This document shows, piece after piece, positions 1-9,378 of a stretch of 64,000 nucleotides of DNA. The notes under the pieces are model-generated. The model was not told the DNA's origin. It saw only the letters and a list, made by a program, of their open reading frames with translations, and ran no database searches. The translations under genes and the position numbers were made by a program. This DNA is from Bacteroidota bacterium (GTDB lineage Bacteria > Bacteroidota > Bacteroidia > Bacteroidales > JAAAOM01), in contig JAAAOM010000030.1 in the NCBI GenBank assembly GCA_009908855.1, positions 36,671 through 100,670 on the forward strand, in the 5' to 3' direction. Positions within the stretch are counted from its first letter, which is position 1. Each line of letters starts with the position of its first letter.

Positions 1-419
1 AACAGTAGCGCTCCTTCTTCCACAACCATTTGAAAATTTTGGGGAGAAATCTGGCTGCGTAATGATTCATACTGCAGAAAGTTTACGAAAGTATGTACCA
101 GCGCGGCACCAACACCTGTTATCATATAATACAACAAAAATCGTTTTGGTCCCCAAACACTTTCCAGCACCCGACCAAACATCCATAGGGCAAACATATT
201 GAAGAACAGATGCATAAACCCGCCATGCATAAACATGTAGGTTACATATTGAATGATATTAAACTTTTCTGATTTGAAAAAGTACAATGCAAAGTTATCC
301 ATCAGGTCAATGCCCATTGCGGGTAGGGCATTTTGTGCCAACAGTACAATTACGTTTATAATTAGCAGGTTTTTAACTACAGGGGGAATGGCCCCAAAGC
401 CACCATAAGAATATCTCAT
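1..419 (-). CDS. Rhomboid-family intramembrane serine protease (partial)
   Basis: Only about 139 N-terminal residues are visible; the gene runs off the left edge. The visible part has a first membrane segment at about residues 16-35, then a stretch containing H65, H70 and N74, which fits the HxxxxHxxxN motif of rhomboid TM2, and a further membrane segment at about 93-114. The catalytic GxSG serine and the TM6 histidine lie outside the window, so activity cannot be judged. Rhomboids cleave membrane proteins within or near the bilayer. The gene follows mutL on the same strand by 19 bases and probably shares its transcript. Confidence 0.85.
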   Translation of the reverse strand, partial: MRYSYGGFGAIPPVVKNLLIINVIVLLAQNALPAMGIDLMDNFALYFFKSEKFNIIQYVTYMFMHGGFMHLFFNMFALWMFGRVLESVWGPKRFLLYYMITGVGAALVHTFVNFLQYESLRSQISPQNFQMVVEEGALL

Positions 420-438
420 TCTGTTTATTTTATATATT

Positions 439-2259
439 TTATTTTAATCTTTTTTCTATTTCGTCCGTGGTTATCACGGTCATTATTTGTTTGCCCGACG
501 GAGAATATTGATTGTCATTACATGCAAACAATTCATCTGCCAAAGCGTTCATTTCCTCGGGTTTTAAGGTGTGATCATACCCAATAGCCGCTGCTGTTGC
601 AAGCGATTTTGCCAGGTTCAGTTTATAGTCACTTTTCAATTCCTGCATGTTATTTTTATATTCGGCCAATAACTCATGAATGAGTTTTTCCGGATCGGGA
701 TTTTCAATTTCTGCCGGACAACCATTTACTACTACGGTGTTTCTGCCAAATTCCCGGATATCAAACCCCAGTCGGTTGATGTCTTCCATTAACTCAACAA
801 CCAGGCCATAATCTTCGTTGTTTAATTCTATTTGACCGGGAAATAAACTTTCCTGCGATACACCGGTATGGCGCAGCAAACTGGCAATGTATTTTTCAAA
901 TAAAATGCGTTCATGCGCTCTTTTTTGATCGATTAGCAATAATCCGGATTTAATGGATGACACAATGTATCGCCCCTTAAAATGGAAAAACCGATCGGGC
1001 TTCTGATGTTCCGAAAAATGTATTTCGTTGTTGCCCGGTTCATTCTCTTCAGGCGATTGATTATTGGATGCTTTATTTTGAAATCCCTGGTATAATTGTT
1101 CCCAATTATCCAGGTTATCCTGGTTGTGCTGTTGCGAGGTTTTGTTTTCCGTTGAAAAAGGGTCATAATCAGGATTAATCCTGATCTGCGGAGGTTTTAT
1201 TTCTGTTTTACTCGTAACCGTGGGTATTTCAATTACACCCTGGGTGTCGAAATCAATGGTTGGTACCAGGTTTGCCTTGCCCAGGCCTTCTTTAGCGGTT
1301 GCTTCCAGCAGCTGAAAAATGGCTTGTTCGCTTTCAAATTTTATTTCGGTTTTGGTCGGATGGATATTCACATCGATCGATTCGGGTATCGATTCAAAAT
1401 AAATAAAATAACAGGGAACGGTCTCATGGGGTATCAGTCCGTGATAAGCGTTCATAATCGCCTTATGGAACACACCATGTCGCATGTAACGATTATTTAT
1501 AAAAAAGAATTGTTCACCAAATGATTTTTTGGCAGTTTCGGGTTTTCCTATGAACCCTGAAATTTTAACAATACTGGTTTCCGATTCAATGGTTACCAGA
1601 TTTTTGTTCATGGATTTGCCGAAAATACGCTGAATACGTTGGCGGTGATTGCTGACCGGCAGATTGTAGATAGTTTGGTCGTTATGAATGAGGGTAAACT
1701 GAATATCAGGACGGGTCAGCACAATGCGGATGAATTCATTGGAAATATGACGAAATTCAGTGTTTTGGGTTTTCAAAAATTTTCTTCGGGCCGGCACATT
1801 GTAAAAAAGGTTTTTAACCTGAAAGTTAGAACCTTTGGACGTAGCAACAGGTTCCTGCTGCATCAGGTTCGATCCGTGTATTTCGATGGATGTGCCCAGT
1901 TCTTCATCACCGGTTTTTGTTTGAAGGATTACCTGGGAAATGGCTGCAATAGAGGCCAGTGCTTCACCCCTGAATCCCATAGTTTGTAAATGGAATAAAT
2001 CATTGGCAGCCTTGATTTTGGAGGTGGCATGCCGCTCGAAAGCCATGCGGGCATCGGTACCGGTCATGCCATGGCCATCATCAAGCACCTGTATGAGGGT
2101 GCGCCCGGCATCGCGAATATTTACGGTTATATTCAGGGCTCCGGCATCAATTGCATTTTCAACCAATTCTTTTACCACTGAAGCAGGCCTTTGGATAACC
2201 TCACCTGCAGCAATTTGATTGGCTACCGAATCAGGTAATAAATGTATGACATTGGCCAT
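439..2259 (-). CDS. mutL: DNA mismatch repair protein MutL
   Basis: Length of 606 residues is typical for MutL. The N-terminal GHKL ATPase is clear: the NQIAAGEVIQRPASVVKELVENAIDAG region carries the catalytic Glu and the Asn that binds Mg-ATP, followed by DDGHGM and RGEALASI. A poorly conserved linker (about 340-420) leads to the C-terminal dimerization domain. That domain contains DQKRAHERILFE at 444-455, which resembles the endonuclease motif DQHA(x)2E(x)4E but has Lys where the metal-binding His would be. MutL couples MutS mismatch recognition to strand removal. It starts 3 bases after the upstream small membrane protein gene and appears to be in an operon with it and the rhomboid gene. 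Confidence 0.97.
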   Translation of the reverse strand: MANVIHLLPDSVANQIAAGEVIQRPASVVKELVENAIDAGALNITVNIRDAGRTLIQVLDDGHGMTGTDARMAFERHATSKIKAANDLFHLQTMGFRGEALASIAAISQVILQTKTGDEELGTSIEIHGSNLMQQEPVATSKGSNFQVKNLFYNVPARRKFLKTQNTEFRHISNEFIRIVLTRPDIQFTLIHNDQTIYNLPVSNHRQRIQRIFGKSMNKNLVTIESETSIVKISGFIGKPETAKKSFGEQFFFINNRYMRHGVFHKAIMNAYHGLIPHETVPCYFIYFESIPESIDVNIHPTKTEIKFESEQAIFQLLEATAKEGLGKANLVPTIDFDTQGVIEIPTVTSKTEIKPPQIRINPDYDPFSTENKTSQQHNQDNLDNWEQLYQGFQNKASNNQSPEENEPGNNEIHFSEHQKPDRFFHFKGRYIVSSIKSGLLLIDQKRAHERILFEKYIASLLRHTGVSQESLFPGQIELNNEDYGLVVELMEDINRLGFDIREFGRNTVVVNGCPAEIENPDPEKLIHELLAEYKNNMQELKSDYKLNLAKSLATAAAIGYDHTLKPEEMNALADELFACNDNQYSPSGKQIMTVITTDEIEKRLK

Positions 2260-2262
2260 ATA

Positions 2263-2571
2263 TTAAAACTTATATCCAAAGATCAGGTAATAGGCAATCA
2301 AAAGTAAAACCATCAATACAATAAGCAGGCGCAGATTGGATCTTTTTTTTGATTTAGCGGCATGGGTTTTAAAATAATTTCGCATTGATCCACGTCGAAT
2401 ACCGGGTACGTAACCTTCTTTTGGTTCGCTGCCGTTGTTGTTTTCAATATCGTATTTTGCCTTTATTCGTTTTATTTTTTCATTAAATGCCTCTTTTTCG
2501 GCATCATAGTACATCGGAATATAGTTAAATTTCCGTGGACTTGGTGTTTTAAAAAAACTGATTCTCGTCAT
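2263..2571 (-). CDS. Small single-pass membrane protein of unknown function
   Basis: I do not recognise this 102-residue protein. It has a basic N-terminus, a charged middle (EKEAFNEKIKRIKAKYDIE) that could be helical or coiled, a basic stretch around 70-80, and one hydrophobic segment at about 79-98 ending near the C-terminus. This predicts a tail-anchored protein with the bulk in the cytoplasm. It is the first gene of a leftward group with mutL, with only 3 bases between them. Adjacency to mutL suggests co-transcription and does not by itself show a role in repair. Confidence 0.75.
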   Translation of the reverse strand: MTRISFFKTPSPRKFNYIPMYYDAEKEAFNEKIKRIKAKYDIENNNGSEPKEGYVPGIRRGSMRNYFKTHAAKSKKRSNLRLLIVLMVLLLIAYYLIFGYKF

Positions 2572-2734
2572 ATTCCTTTTTTAATAGAAGAAACAAATTT
2601 GGTGCAATTTAATAATAACCTAACAGATTGTCTCGTTATGATGGCAAATTGACGTAATAGATAACAAAAATGGGTTGTTTGAAATTGTATGAACGATCTT
2701 ATTTCTTATTTAGTCTAAATTAGTTTTATGTTAT

Positions 2735-2742
2735 TATCTTTG
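2735..2742 (+). promoter_or_regulatory. Putative -7 promoter element for ricT
   Basis: TATCTTTG matches the Bacteroidetes -7 consensus TAnnTTTG and lies 30 bases before the ricT ATG. No convincing TTTG -33 element is at the expected distance. Confidence 0.5.
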
Positions 2743-2772
2743 AGGGTAAACCAAAAAAAATTATAAATAAAT

Positions 2773-3942
2773 ATGGGATGTTCTGGATGCAGTGCAAGAG
2801 GATTTAAAACCAATGAGGAAGAAGATGTATTGGTGGATTCCGGATGTAATAAATTGGATGCTTACGATTGGCTCGATAATATACCCGAATCAAAGAATGA
2901 TACGAAGTTTGTTGAAATTCGATTTAAAAATACACGCAAAGAATATTATGTAAATCGTAGTGAGATACCCCTTAAGAGGGGTGATATTGTTGCTGTTGAA
3001 GCACAATACGGCCATGATATCGGAATTGTATCTTTAATGGGTAAACTGGCTCAATTGCAAATAAAAAAGCGTAAGCTAAATGTTACAGCCAATAATGCTA
3101 ATAACGTTTACCGAAAGGCTACCAAGACCGATATTAATAAATGGCAGGAAGCCCAAAAACTTGAGAAACCTACGATGGTCAGGGCCCGGCATATCATTAA
3201 AGACCTGGGTTTGGATATGAAATTATCGGAAGTCGAGTATCAGGGTGATAAAACCAAAGCCACTTTTTATTATATTGCGGATGATCGTGTTGATTTTCGT
3301 GAATTGATTAAAATATTGGCGGATGAATTTAAGATCCGTATTGAAATGAAACAGATCGGCGCACGTCAGGAAGCGGCAATGGTAGGTGGTATCGGATCGT
3401 GCGGCAGAGAACTGTGTTGCTCAACCTGGAAAACAAATTTCAACTCCGTACCGACCATGGCAGCCAAATACCAGGAATTGTCGTCGAACGCTCAAAAACT
3501 GGCCGGCCAATGCGGTAAGCTGAAATGTTGTTTGATGTACGAATTGGATAATTACCTGGAGTCGTGGGAGGAGTTTCCGAAAGAGCTGATTGAACTGGAA
3601 ACAGAAAAAGGCACATACTTTCCTTTTAAAGTAGATGTGCTGAAAAAGCAGGTTTGGTATTCAAGCAGCAAGGAAAGTGCAACTGATTTGGATGTAATTG
3701 ATGTGAAAAGAATAAAAGAAGTTATAAATTTGAACAAGCATGGTGAGCTACCGGTAAATTTAACGGTAAATAAATCGCTGCCGGCTGATAACAAAGCAGA
3801 TTTCACCAATGCCAGCGGAAGTGAGGATGTTGCAAGGTTTAGCAACCAACAAAAAACGAAGAAAAAGCATAAGAATAAATCACGTCATAAAAACAGGAAC
3901 AACAGAAACCGGCCGGACAACCGGAATAAAAATAATTCATGA
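2773..3942 (+). CDS. ricT: RicT/PSP1-family protein (YaaT-like)
   Basis: The 389-residue protein has the PSP1 core found in RicT/YaaT. Two Cys clusters are conserved: C210, C215, C216 in GSCGRELCC, and C247, C252, C253 in QCGKLKCC. In Bacillus RicT such cysteines help bind iron-sulfur clusters in the RicAFT complex, which affects RNase Y-dependent mRNA maturation; the Bacteroidetes role is less well known. There are further cysteines at the very N-terminus (MGCSGCSARG). The C-terminal about 40 residues are Lys/Arg/Asn-rich and look disordered, perhaps nucleic-acid binding. It overlaps the next gene by 4 bases (ATGA), which indicates translational coupling. Confidence 0.88.
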   Translation: MGCSGCSARGFKTNEEEDVLVDSGCNKLDAYDWLDNIPESKNDTKFVEIRFKNTRKEYYVNRSEIPLKRGDIVAVEAQYGHDIGIVSLMGKLAQLQIKKRKLNVTANNANNVYRKATKTDINKWQEAQKLEKPTMVRARHIIKDLGLDMKLSEVEYQGDKTKATFYYIADDRVDFRELIKILADEFKIRIEMKQIGARQEAAMVGGIGSCGRELCCSTWKTNFNSVPTMAAKYQELSSNAQKLAGQCGKLKCCLMYELDNYLESWEEFPKELIELETEKGTYFPFKVDVLKKQVWYSSSKESATDLDVIDVKRIKEVINLNKHGELPVNLTVNKSLPADNKADFTNASGSEDVARFSNQQKTKKKHKNKSRHKNRNNRNRPDNRNKNNS

Positions 3943-4325
3943 GTCAACGTATTAATGTATCGTCAGGTGTCATTTGGGAAGACATAGTTGGTTATTCCAG
4001 AGCTGTTAAAATAGGTAACATCATTGAAATATCCGGGACAACATCCGTGGCTCCGAATGGCGAAATATTGGGTAAAAACGATGTGTACGAACAAACTGTT
4101 TTTATCCTGAAAAAAATTGAAGGTGTACTTAAAGATTATAACGCCAGCCTGCGCAACGTAGTACGAACACGTATGTACATTAAAGACATTGAGCGTTGGG
4201 AACAGGCCGGTCGCGCACATGGCGAATTTTTCAGGGATATAAAACCGGCCACCACCATGATTGAAATCAGTAAGTTAATTCACCCCGATTTGTTAATCGA
4301 AATTGAGGCATCAGCTGTTTTGTAA
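3939..4325 (+). CDS. RidA/YjgF/Rid-family protein
   Basis: A 128-residue Rid-fold protein with the typical length. It has the pattern ISGTTSVAPNGEI near the N-terminus, VVRTRMYIKDIERWEQAG in the middle, and PATTMIEISKLIHPDLLIEIEASAVL at the end. The Arg in the NVVRTRMYI region corresponds to the carboxylate-binding Arg of active RidA enamine/imine deaminases. RidA clears reactive 2-aminoacrylate made by PLP enzymes, but several Rid subfamilies have other or unknown substrates, so the exact reaction is unsure. It overlaps ricT by ATGA and is probably co-translated. A hairpin-forming repeat (ATTCAAT, 5-nt loop, ATTGAAT) at 4366-4384 follows without a T-tract. Confidence 0.88.
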   Translation: MSQRINVSSGVIWEDIVGYSRAVKIGNIIEISGTTSVAPNGEILGKNDVYEQTVFILKKIEGVLKDYNASLRNVVRTRMYIKDIERWEQAGRAHGEFFRDIKPATTMIEISKLIHPDLLIEIEASAVL

Positions 4326-4546
4326 TGTAGTTACACGATTATTTAATGTCATCAATCAAGTGAAAATTCAATTCTTTATTGAATATACCATTGGTTTGCA
4401 AGGTTGAAAAAAGTGGTGTTTTGTAAAAGTTGTGTGCGGCGTAATTTATTAAAACCATAACCTGTCTAGGTTGAATTAACTAAACTACTTGAATACGCTA
4501 TTTATTAAAAAATTGTATTTTCGTCTGCAACTATTAAAACCGCGAA

Positions 4547-5119
4547 ATGTCAAGAATCAAAGATCAATTCATGGAAGCCGCTCAGGTATTGCATGAATTT
4601 ATAACCAACGATAATAATTTCAAAACCATTCAACAGGCCGGTGAGGTCATGGTTGAAGCCATTCAAAAGGGGAACAAAATAATTTCATGTGGCAATGGCG
4701 GAAGTATGACAGATGCCATGCATTTTGCTGAAGAATTAACCGGTAGGTTTCGTGAACACAGGCCCTCGATGCCGGCCATTTCTATATCAGATCCTTCACA
4801 TATTACCTGTGCAGCCAACGATTATGGTTTCGAGCATATTTTTTCGCGTTTTGTAGAAGGCATGGGTAATCAGCATGATGTATTACTGGCAATCAGTACC
4901 AGCGGCAATTCCCCTAATATTGTTAATGCTGTGGAGGCAGCTCAGCAACGAGGATTGAAAGTGGTGGCATTAACCGGTAAATCGGGAGGTGAGTTAGCTC
5001 AGCTGGCAGATGTTGAGATTCGGGTTCCTCATAATGGTTATTCCGATCGTATTCAGGAAATTCATATAAAGATCATTCATACACTTATAACGTATATCGA
5101 AGCTAATATTGCAGGCTAA
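4547..5119 (+). CDS. gmhA: Phosphoheptose isomerase (sedoheptulose 7-phosphate isomerase)
   Basis: 190 residues, the normal GmhA size. It is a SIS-domain protein with SCGNGGSMTDAMHFAEELTG near residues 46-65, LAISTSGNSPN in the middle and a C-terminal EIHIKIIHTLITYIE helix. These include the phosphate-binding Ser loop and the catalytic Glu/His positions of the family. It converts sedoheptulose 7-phosphate to D-glycero-D-manno-heptose 7-phosphate for the LPS inner core. The stop overlaps the ATG of the next gene (TAATG). A near-consensus -7 element (TATTTTCG) lies about 24 bases upstream. Confidence 0.93.
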   Translation: MSRIKDQFMEAAQVLHEFITNDNNFKTIQQAGEVMVEAIQKGNKIISCGNGGSMTDAMHFAEELTGRFREHRPSMPAISISDPSHITCAANDYGFEHIFSRFVEGMGNQHDVLLAISTSGNSPNIVNAVEAAQQRGLKVVALTGKSGGELAQLADVEIRVPHNGYSDRIQEIHIKIIHTLITYIEANIAG

Positions 5120-6657
5120 TGCTTGTTAAAACCTACAGTTCAGCCGTTCAGGGAATTGATGCCATTCCGATTACCGTTGAGGTAAATGTATCCGGAGGTA
5201 TGAAATTCTATCTTGTTGGTTTGCCTGATAATGCGGTGAAAGAGAGTCATCAGCGCGTGCAGGCAGCCATTAAAAATATTGGTTATAAATGGCCCGGCAA
5301 AAAGATTGTTATAAACCTGGCACCGGCTGATATCCGCAAGGAAGGATCGGCGTATGATTTGCCCATTGCCGTGGGTATTTTATGTGCCTCGGGTCAGGTT
5401 CCATCCGACAAATTGAATCAGGTGCTTATGGTTGGTGAACTTTCCCTGGACGGAACATTGCATAAGGTAAAGGGCATTTTACCCATTACCATCAAGGCCA
5501 AACAGGAAGGTTATAAAAGCATCATTGTTCCCATGGAAAACCTTCGGGAAGCATCCGTGGCTGAGGATATTGAAGTAATGGGTGCTTTGAATTTACAGGA
5601 AGTAACCAGCTACCTGCACGATGAATATAAACTGAAATCTCTTGAGATAAATGTGAAAGATGAGTTTCTGTCGCATGCCAATCAGTATGAAGTGGATTTC
5701 TCGGATGTGAAGGGACAGGAAAATGTAAAAAGAGCGTTGGAGATTGCTGCCAGTGCCGGCCATAATCTTGTTATGATTGGCGCTCCGGGCTCAGGAAAAA
5801 CCATGCTCGCAAAAAGGTTACCCTCAATCATACCGCCTCTTTCACTGGATGAGGCCATTGAAACCACCAAAATTCATTCTGTAGCCGGACTGATCGACCC
5901 GGGAACGGCTATCATGACCAAACGACCGTACAGAGCTCCTCATCATACAATATCAGATGTGGCCCTGGTTGGCGGTGGAACATTTCCGCAACCGGGTGAA
6001 ATTAGTTTGGCACACAATGGTGTACTTTTTCTGGATGAGTTGCCGGAATTTAAAAGAACGGTTCTGGAAGTGATGCGTCAGCCATTGGAAGACAGGAAAA
6101 TAACCATTTCCCGATCGCGGTTCACCATCGAATATCCGGCCAGTCTTATGCTGGTAGCGTCCATGAATCCATGCCCTTGTGGCTACCATAATCACCCCGA
6201 AAAAGAATGTGTTTGCTCTCCCGGCGTGGTACAGAAATATTTAAGTCGTATTTCCGGTCCGTTGCTCGATCGTATAGATATTCATATTGAGGTTGTACCT
6301 GTTCCGTTTCAAAAAATGGCTGATATGAAAGAATCGGAATCGAGTGAGCAGGTTAGAAAACGTGTTGAAAGGGCCCGTGAAATTCAGATTGAGCGGTATA
6401 AAGACCTGCAGGATGTGCATACCAACGCGCAAATGACATCCAAATTACTTCGTAAATACTGTGTGCTTGACCAACCAAGTCAGCAATTAATGAAAAATGC
6501 CATGAATAAACTGGGGCTGTCGGCCCGCGCATACGACCGCATTTTAAAAGTAGCACGTACCATTGCTGATCTGGCCGAAACAGAAAACATTCAGGCTGAA
6601 CACATTGCTGAAGCTATTCAGTATCGCAGTCTTGACAGAGAAGGCTGGGCTGGTTAG
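5119..6657 (+). CDS. YifB/ComM-family Mg-chelatase-like AAA+ ATPase
   Basis: The 512-residue protein has the full YifB/ComM layout. An N-terminal ChlI-like domain (about 20-140) is followed by the AAA+ module with Walker A GAPGSGKT at 221-228 and Walker B NGVLFLDELPEF, and then a C-terminal Mg-chelatase-associated region. MNPCPCGYHNHPEKECVCSP is the conserved Cys-rich insert of the family. ComM is a branch-migration helicase acting in natural transformation in proteobacteria; the Bacteroidetes role is presumed similar but not shown. It is translationally coupled to gmhA, with no obvious functional link. Confidence 0.93.
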   Translation: MLVKTYSSAVQGIDAIPITVEVNVSGGMKFYLVGLPDNAVKESHQRVQAAIKNIGYKWPGKKIVINLAPADIRKEGSAYDLPIAVGILCASGQVPSDKLNQVLMVGELSLDGTLHKVKGILPITIKAKQEGYKSIIVPMENLREASVAEDIEVMGALNLQEVTSYLHDEYKLKSLEINVKDEFLSHANQYEVDFSDVKGQENVKRALEIAASAGHNLVMIGAPGSGKTMLAKRLPSIIPPLSLDEAIETTKIHSVAGLIDPGTAIMTKRPYRAPHHTISDVALVGGGTFPQPGEISLAHNGVLFLDELPEFKRTVLEVMRQPLEDRKITISRSRFTIEYPASLMLVASMNPCPCGYHNHPEKECVCSPGVVQKYLSRISGPLLDRIDIHIEVVPVPFQKMADMKESESSEQVRKRVERAREIQIERYKDLQDVHTNAQMTSKLLRKYCVLDQPSQQLMKNAMNKLGLSARAYDRILKVARTIADLAETENIQAEHIAEAIQYRSLDREGWAG

Positions 6658-6955
6658 AACCATTCTATATTAGACCTTCAATATAATTTAGAATCAGACA
6701 AAATAGTTTTTTGTTGTTTTATAAACAATTGATTATTAAATTTATAGTAATACCTTTTTTAATGAGCGAATGTTTATTTATCGAATAGCGATATAGGATA
6801 CAGAAGGTTGAGAGGTGTTATTTTTTAAATTTGGGTAAGCGATAATTTAGTGGGTTGTATAAGAAAAGGGATGTATAATTCGTTAACGGCAAAATTTGTT
6901 TAACTAAATAATTATCTCAAACAACTAATCTTTTAATAAATAGGAGAATATCAAT

Positions 6956-9268
6956 ATGACAGGTATATTTTGGTTTGTTCCGGTGAGTGCTGTAATAGCA
7001 CTAATATTCGCATACTTCTTTTTTAAGAGTATGATGAAAAATTCTGAGGGTACTGACAGAATGAAAGAAATTGCCCAGCATGTACGTGAAGGGGCAATGG
7101 CATATCTTAATCGCCAGTATAAAGTGGTGAGTTTTGTCTTCTTAATTTTGTTGGTAATACTTATAGTTTTAGCCTATTTACGTATTCAAAACCCATTTGT
7201 GCCCGTTGCATTCCTTACAGGTGGTTTCTTCTCAGGGCTTTGTGGCTTCCTGGGAATGAAAACAGCGACCTTTGCTTCGGCCCGTACCACCAACGGTGCA
7301 CGCACATCATTGAACAAAGGTCTTAAAGTGGCTTTCCGAAGTGGTGCTGTTATGGGGCTTGTTGTTGTAGGTTTTGGATTGCTTGACATCTCATTGTGGT
7401 ATTTATTGCTGAGTAAAGTGGTTTACACGGCTGAACACATGCAATCGGGTCTGACTTTTATTGGCCTTGACCTGGTGCACGAAGGCACAACATCAGCTGA
7501 AAGACTAACCGAAATCACTGCAACCATGCTGACATTTGGTATGGGTGCGTCTACACAGGCATTATTTGCACGTGTCGGAGGTGGTATTTATACCAAAGCG
7601 GCCGATGTAGGAGCTGATTTGGTAGGTAAAGTAGAGGCGGGTATACCTGAGGATGATCCGCGTAACCCTGCTACCATTGCTGATAATGTAGGCGATAACG
7701 TGGGTGATGTGGCCGGTATGGGAGCCGATCTTTATGAATCCTATTGTGGTTCTATTCTCGCTACAGCTGCACTCGGTGCTTCGTTGCCATTAATGGCTCA
7801 GCAATCAACCAATATTACCACCGAACAGGCAGTTATTGCACCAATGATTGTGGCTGCCATAGGTATTATACTTTCCATCATCGGTATTTTTATGGTGCGA
7901 ACCAAAGAATCGGCTACCCAAAAAAACTTACTAAACTCATTGTTACTGGGAACAGGTGGTAGTTCAGTACTTATTCTGATTGCCCTTATGGTGATGGTTA
8001 TAATTGACTGGATTACCTGGGGGCTGTTTGGTGCCGTTGTGGCCGGATTGGCCGCTGGTGTTATTATCGGACAGGGAACGGAGTTTTTTACCTCCGATGA
8101 ATATAAACCAACCCAGGGAATTGCCAAACAAGCTCAACAGGGCCCGGCAACTACCATTATCGACGGAATAGCGGTGGGTATGTATTCTACCTGGATTCCT
8201 GTTGTAACTATTGCCGCTGGTATTTTACTGGCGTTTGGCTTGGCAGGTGGATTCCAGCATTTTGCATTAGGTGTTTATGGTATTGGTTTTGCCGCTGTTG
8301 GTATGCTATCGACATTGGGTATTACCCTTGCAACAGATGCATTTGGCCCGATTGCTGACAATGCCGGTGGAAATGCTGAAATGTCGGAGTTAGATGCCGA
8401 AGTTCGTGAACGCACCGATGCCCTCGATATGTTGGGTAATACCACTGCGGCAACAGGTAAAGGATTTGCCATTGGTTCGGCTGCTTTAACAGCCATGGCA
8501 CTCCTGGCGGCATATCTTGAAGAAATACGGCTGTGGTTGGGTCGATTAGCGGCTGAAACAAGTGATGGGCTTAAAAAAGTTGGTGATATCGTATTTTATA
8601 ACAAAGACGAATTTGAAAGTACACCTGTGGTTGGAGAAGGGCTGAGGGCTGTGGCTACGGTTGATGCCCGTGTACAGGACTTTGCAGAGGCGTATGACTT
8701 TTCCGTTTTTAATCCGCTTTTATTGGTTGGTATTTTTGTAGGTGCCATGATGGCTTTTGTATTCAGTGCTATGACTATGAAAGCGGTGGGTCGTGCTGCC
8801 GGTTCAATGATTGATGAGGTACGCAGACAGTTTAAAGAAATAAAAGGTATCCTGGATGGTTCAGGTAAACCGGATTATGCACGTTGCGTGGCAATTTCTA
8901 CCAAAGGAGCACAACGCGAAATGTTATTCCCTTCTTTAATTGCCATTATTGTACCGGTGCTGATAGGTGTATTTCTGGGTGTTGCCGGAGTAATAGGGTT
9001 ATTAGTAGGGGGGCTGACCACCGGATTTACACTGGCTTGTATGCTGAATAACTCAGGAGGTGCCTGGGATAATGCCAAAAAGTTTATTGAAAAAGGCAAT
9101 TTTGGCGGCAAAGGAAGTGAAGCTCACAAAGCCGGAGTTGTTGGTGATACCGTAGGTGATCCTTTTAAAGATACATCCGGCCCGTCATTAAATATACTTA
9201 TTAAGCTAATGACAATGGTATCTGTTGTTATGGCAGGTTTGACCGTAACTTTTGGAATTTTTGGGTAA
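6956..9268 (+). CDS. hppA: Membrane-bound ion-pumping pyrophosphatase, K+-dependent type
   Basis: The 770-residue polytopic protein hydrolyses pyrophosphate and pumps H+ and/or Na+ across the inner membrane. The signature [19 protein letters not shown] region (about 218-236), with paired Asp residues for Mg-PPi, is intact, as are [12 protein letters not shown] and [17 protein letters not shown] near the C-terminus. [10 protein letters not shown] at 494-503 has Ala at 498 where K+-independent enzymes have Lys, so it belongs to the K+-dependent branch. Which cation is pumped cannot be read safely from motifs. It is monocistronic by spacing, with a terminator hairpin just after the stop. Confidence 0.97.
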   Translation: MTGIFWFVPVSAVIALIFAYFFFKSMMKNSEGTDRMKEIAQHVREGAMAYLNRQYKVVSFVFLILLVILIVLAYLRIQNPFVPVAFLTGGFFSGLCGFLGMKTATFASARTTNGARTSLNKGLKVAFRSGAVMGLVVVGFGLLDISLWYLLLSKVVYTAEHMQSGLTFIGLDLVHEGTTSAERLTEITATMLTFGMGASTQALFARVGGGIYTKAADVGADLVGKVEAGIPEDDPRNPATIADNVGDNVGDVAGMGADLYESYCGSILATAALGASLPLMAQQSTNITTEQAVIAPMIVAAIGIILSIIGIFMVRTKESATQKNLLNSLLLGTGGSSVLILIALMVMVIIDWITWGLFGAVVAGLAAGVIIGQGTEFFTSDEYKPTQGIAKQAQQGPATTIIDGIAVGMYSTWIPVVTIAAGILLAFGLAGGFQHFALGVYGIGFAAVGMLSTLGITLATDAFGPIADNAGGNAEMSELDAEVRERTDALDMLGNTTAATGKGFAIGSAALTAMALLAAYLEEIRLWLGRLAAETSDGLKKVGDIVFYNKDEFESTPVVGEGLRAVATVDARVQDFAEAYDFSVFNPLLLVGIFVGAMMAFVFSAMTMKAVGRAAGSMIDEVRRQFKEIKGILDGSGKPDYARCVAISTKGAQREMLFPSLIAIIVPVLIGVFLGVAGVIGLLVGGLTTGFTLACMLNNSGGAWDNAKKFIEKGNFGGKGSEAHKAGVVGDTVGDPFKDTSGPSLNILIKLMTMVSVVMAGLTVTFGIFG

Positions 9269-9293
9269 TTTCTGAATTTGTTTAATATAAGAA

Positions 9294-9324
9294 GGCTGCT
9301 TAATTGTATTTGGCAGCCTTTTTT
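9294..9324 (+). terminator. Intrinsic terminator after hppA
   Basis: GGCTGC (9294-9299) pairs with GCAGCC (9313-9318) and is followed at once by six T residues. It lies 25 bases after the hppA stop. GGCAGCC (9312-9318) can alternatively pair with GGCTGCC at 9326-9332 downstream, so a second, mutually exclusive hairpin that sequesters the T-tract is possible. Confidence 0.8.
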
Positions 9325-9378
9325 AGGCTGCCATAAAAGGTGTAGCAAACATATTATCCTGATCACTTTAAATATGTT

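Noticed and set aside
4366..4384. ATTCAAT/ATTGAAT hairpin after ridA as a terminator
   Set aside because: The stem is AT-only and no T-tract follows, so termination is not supported.
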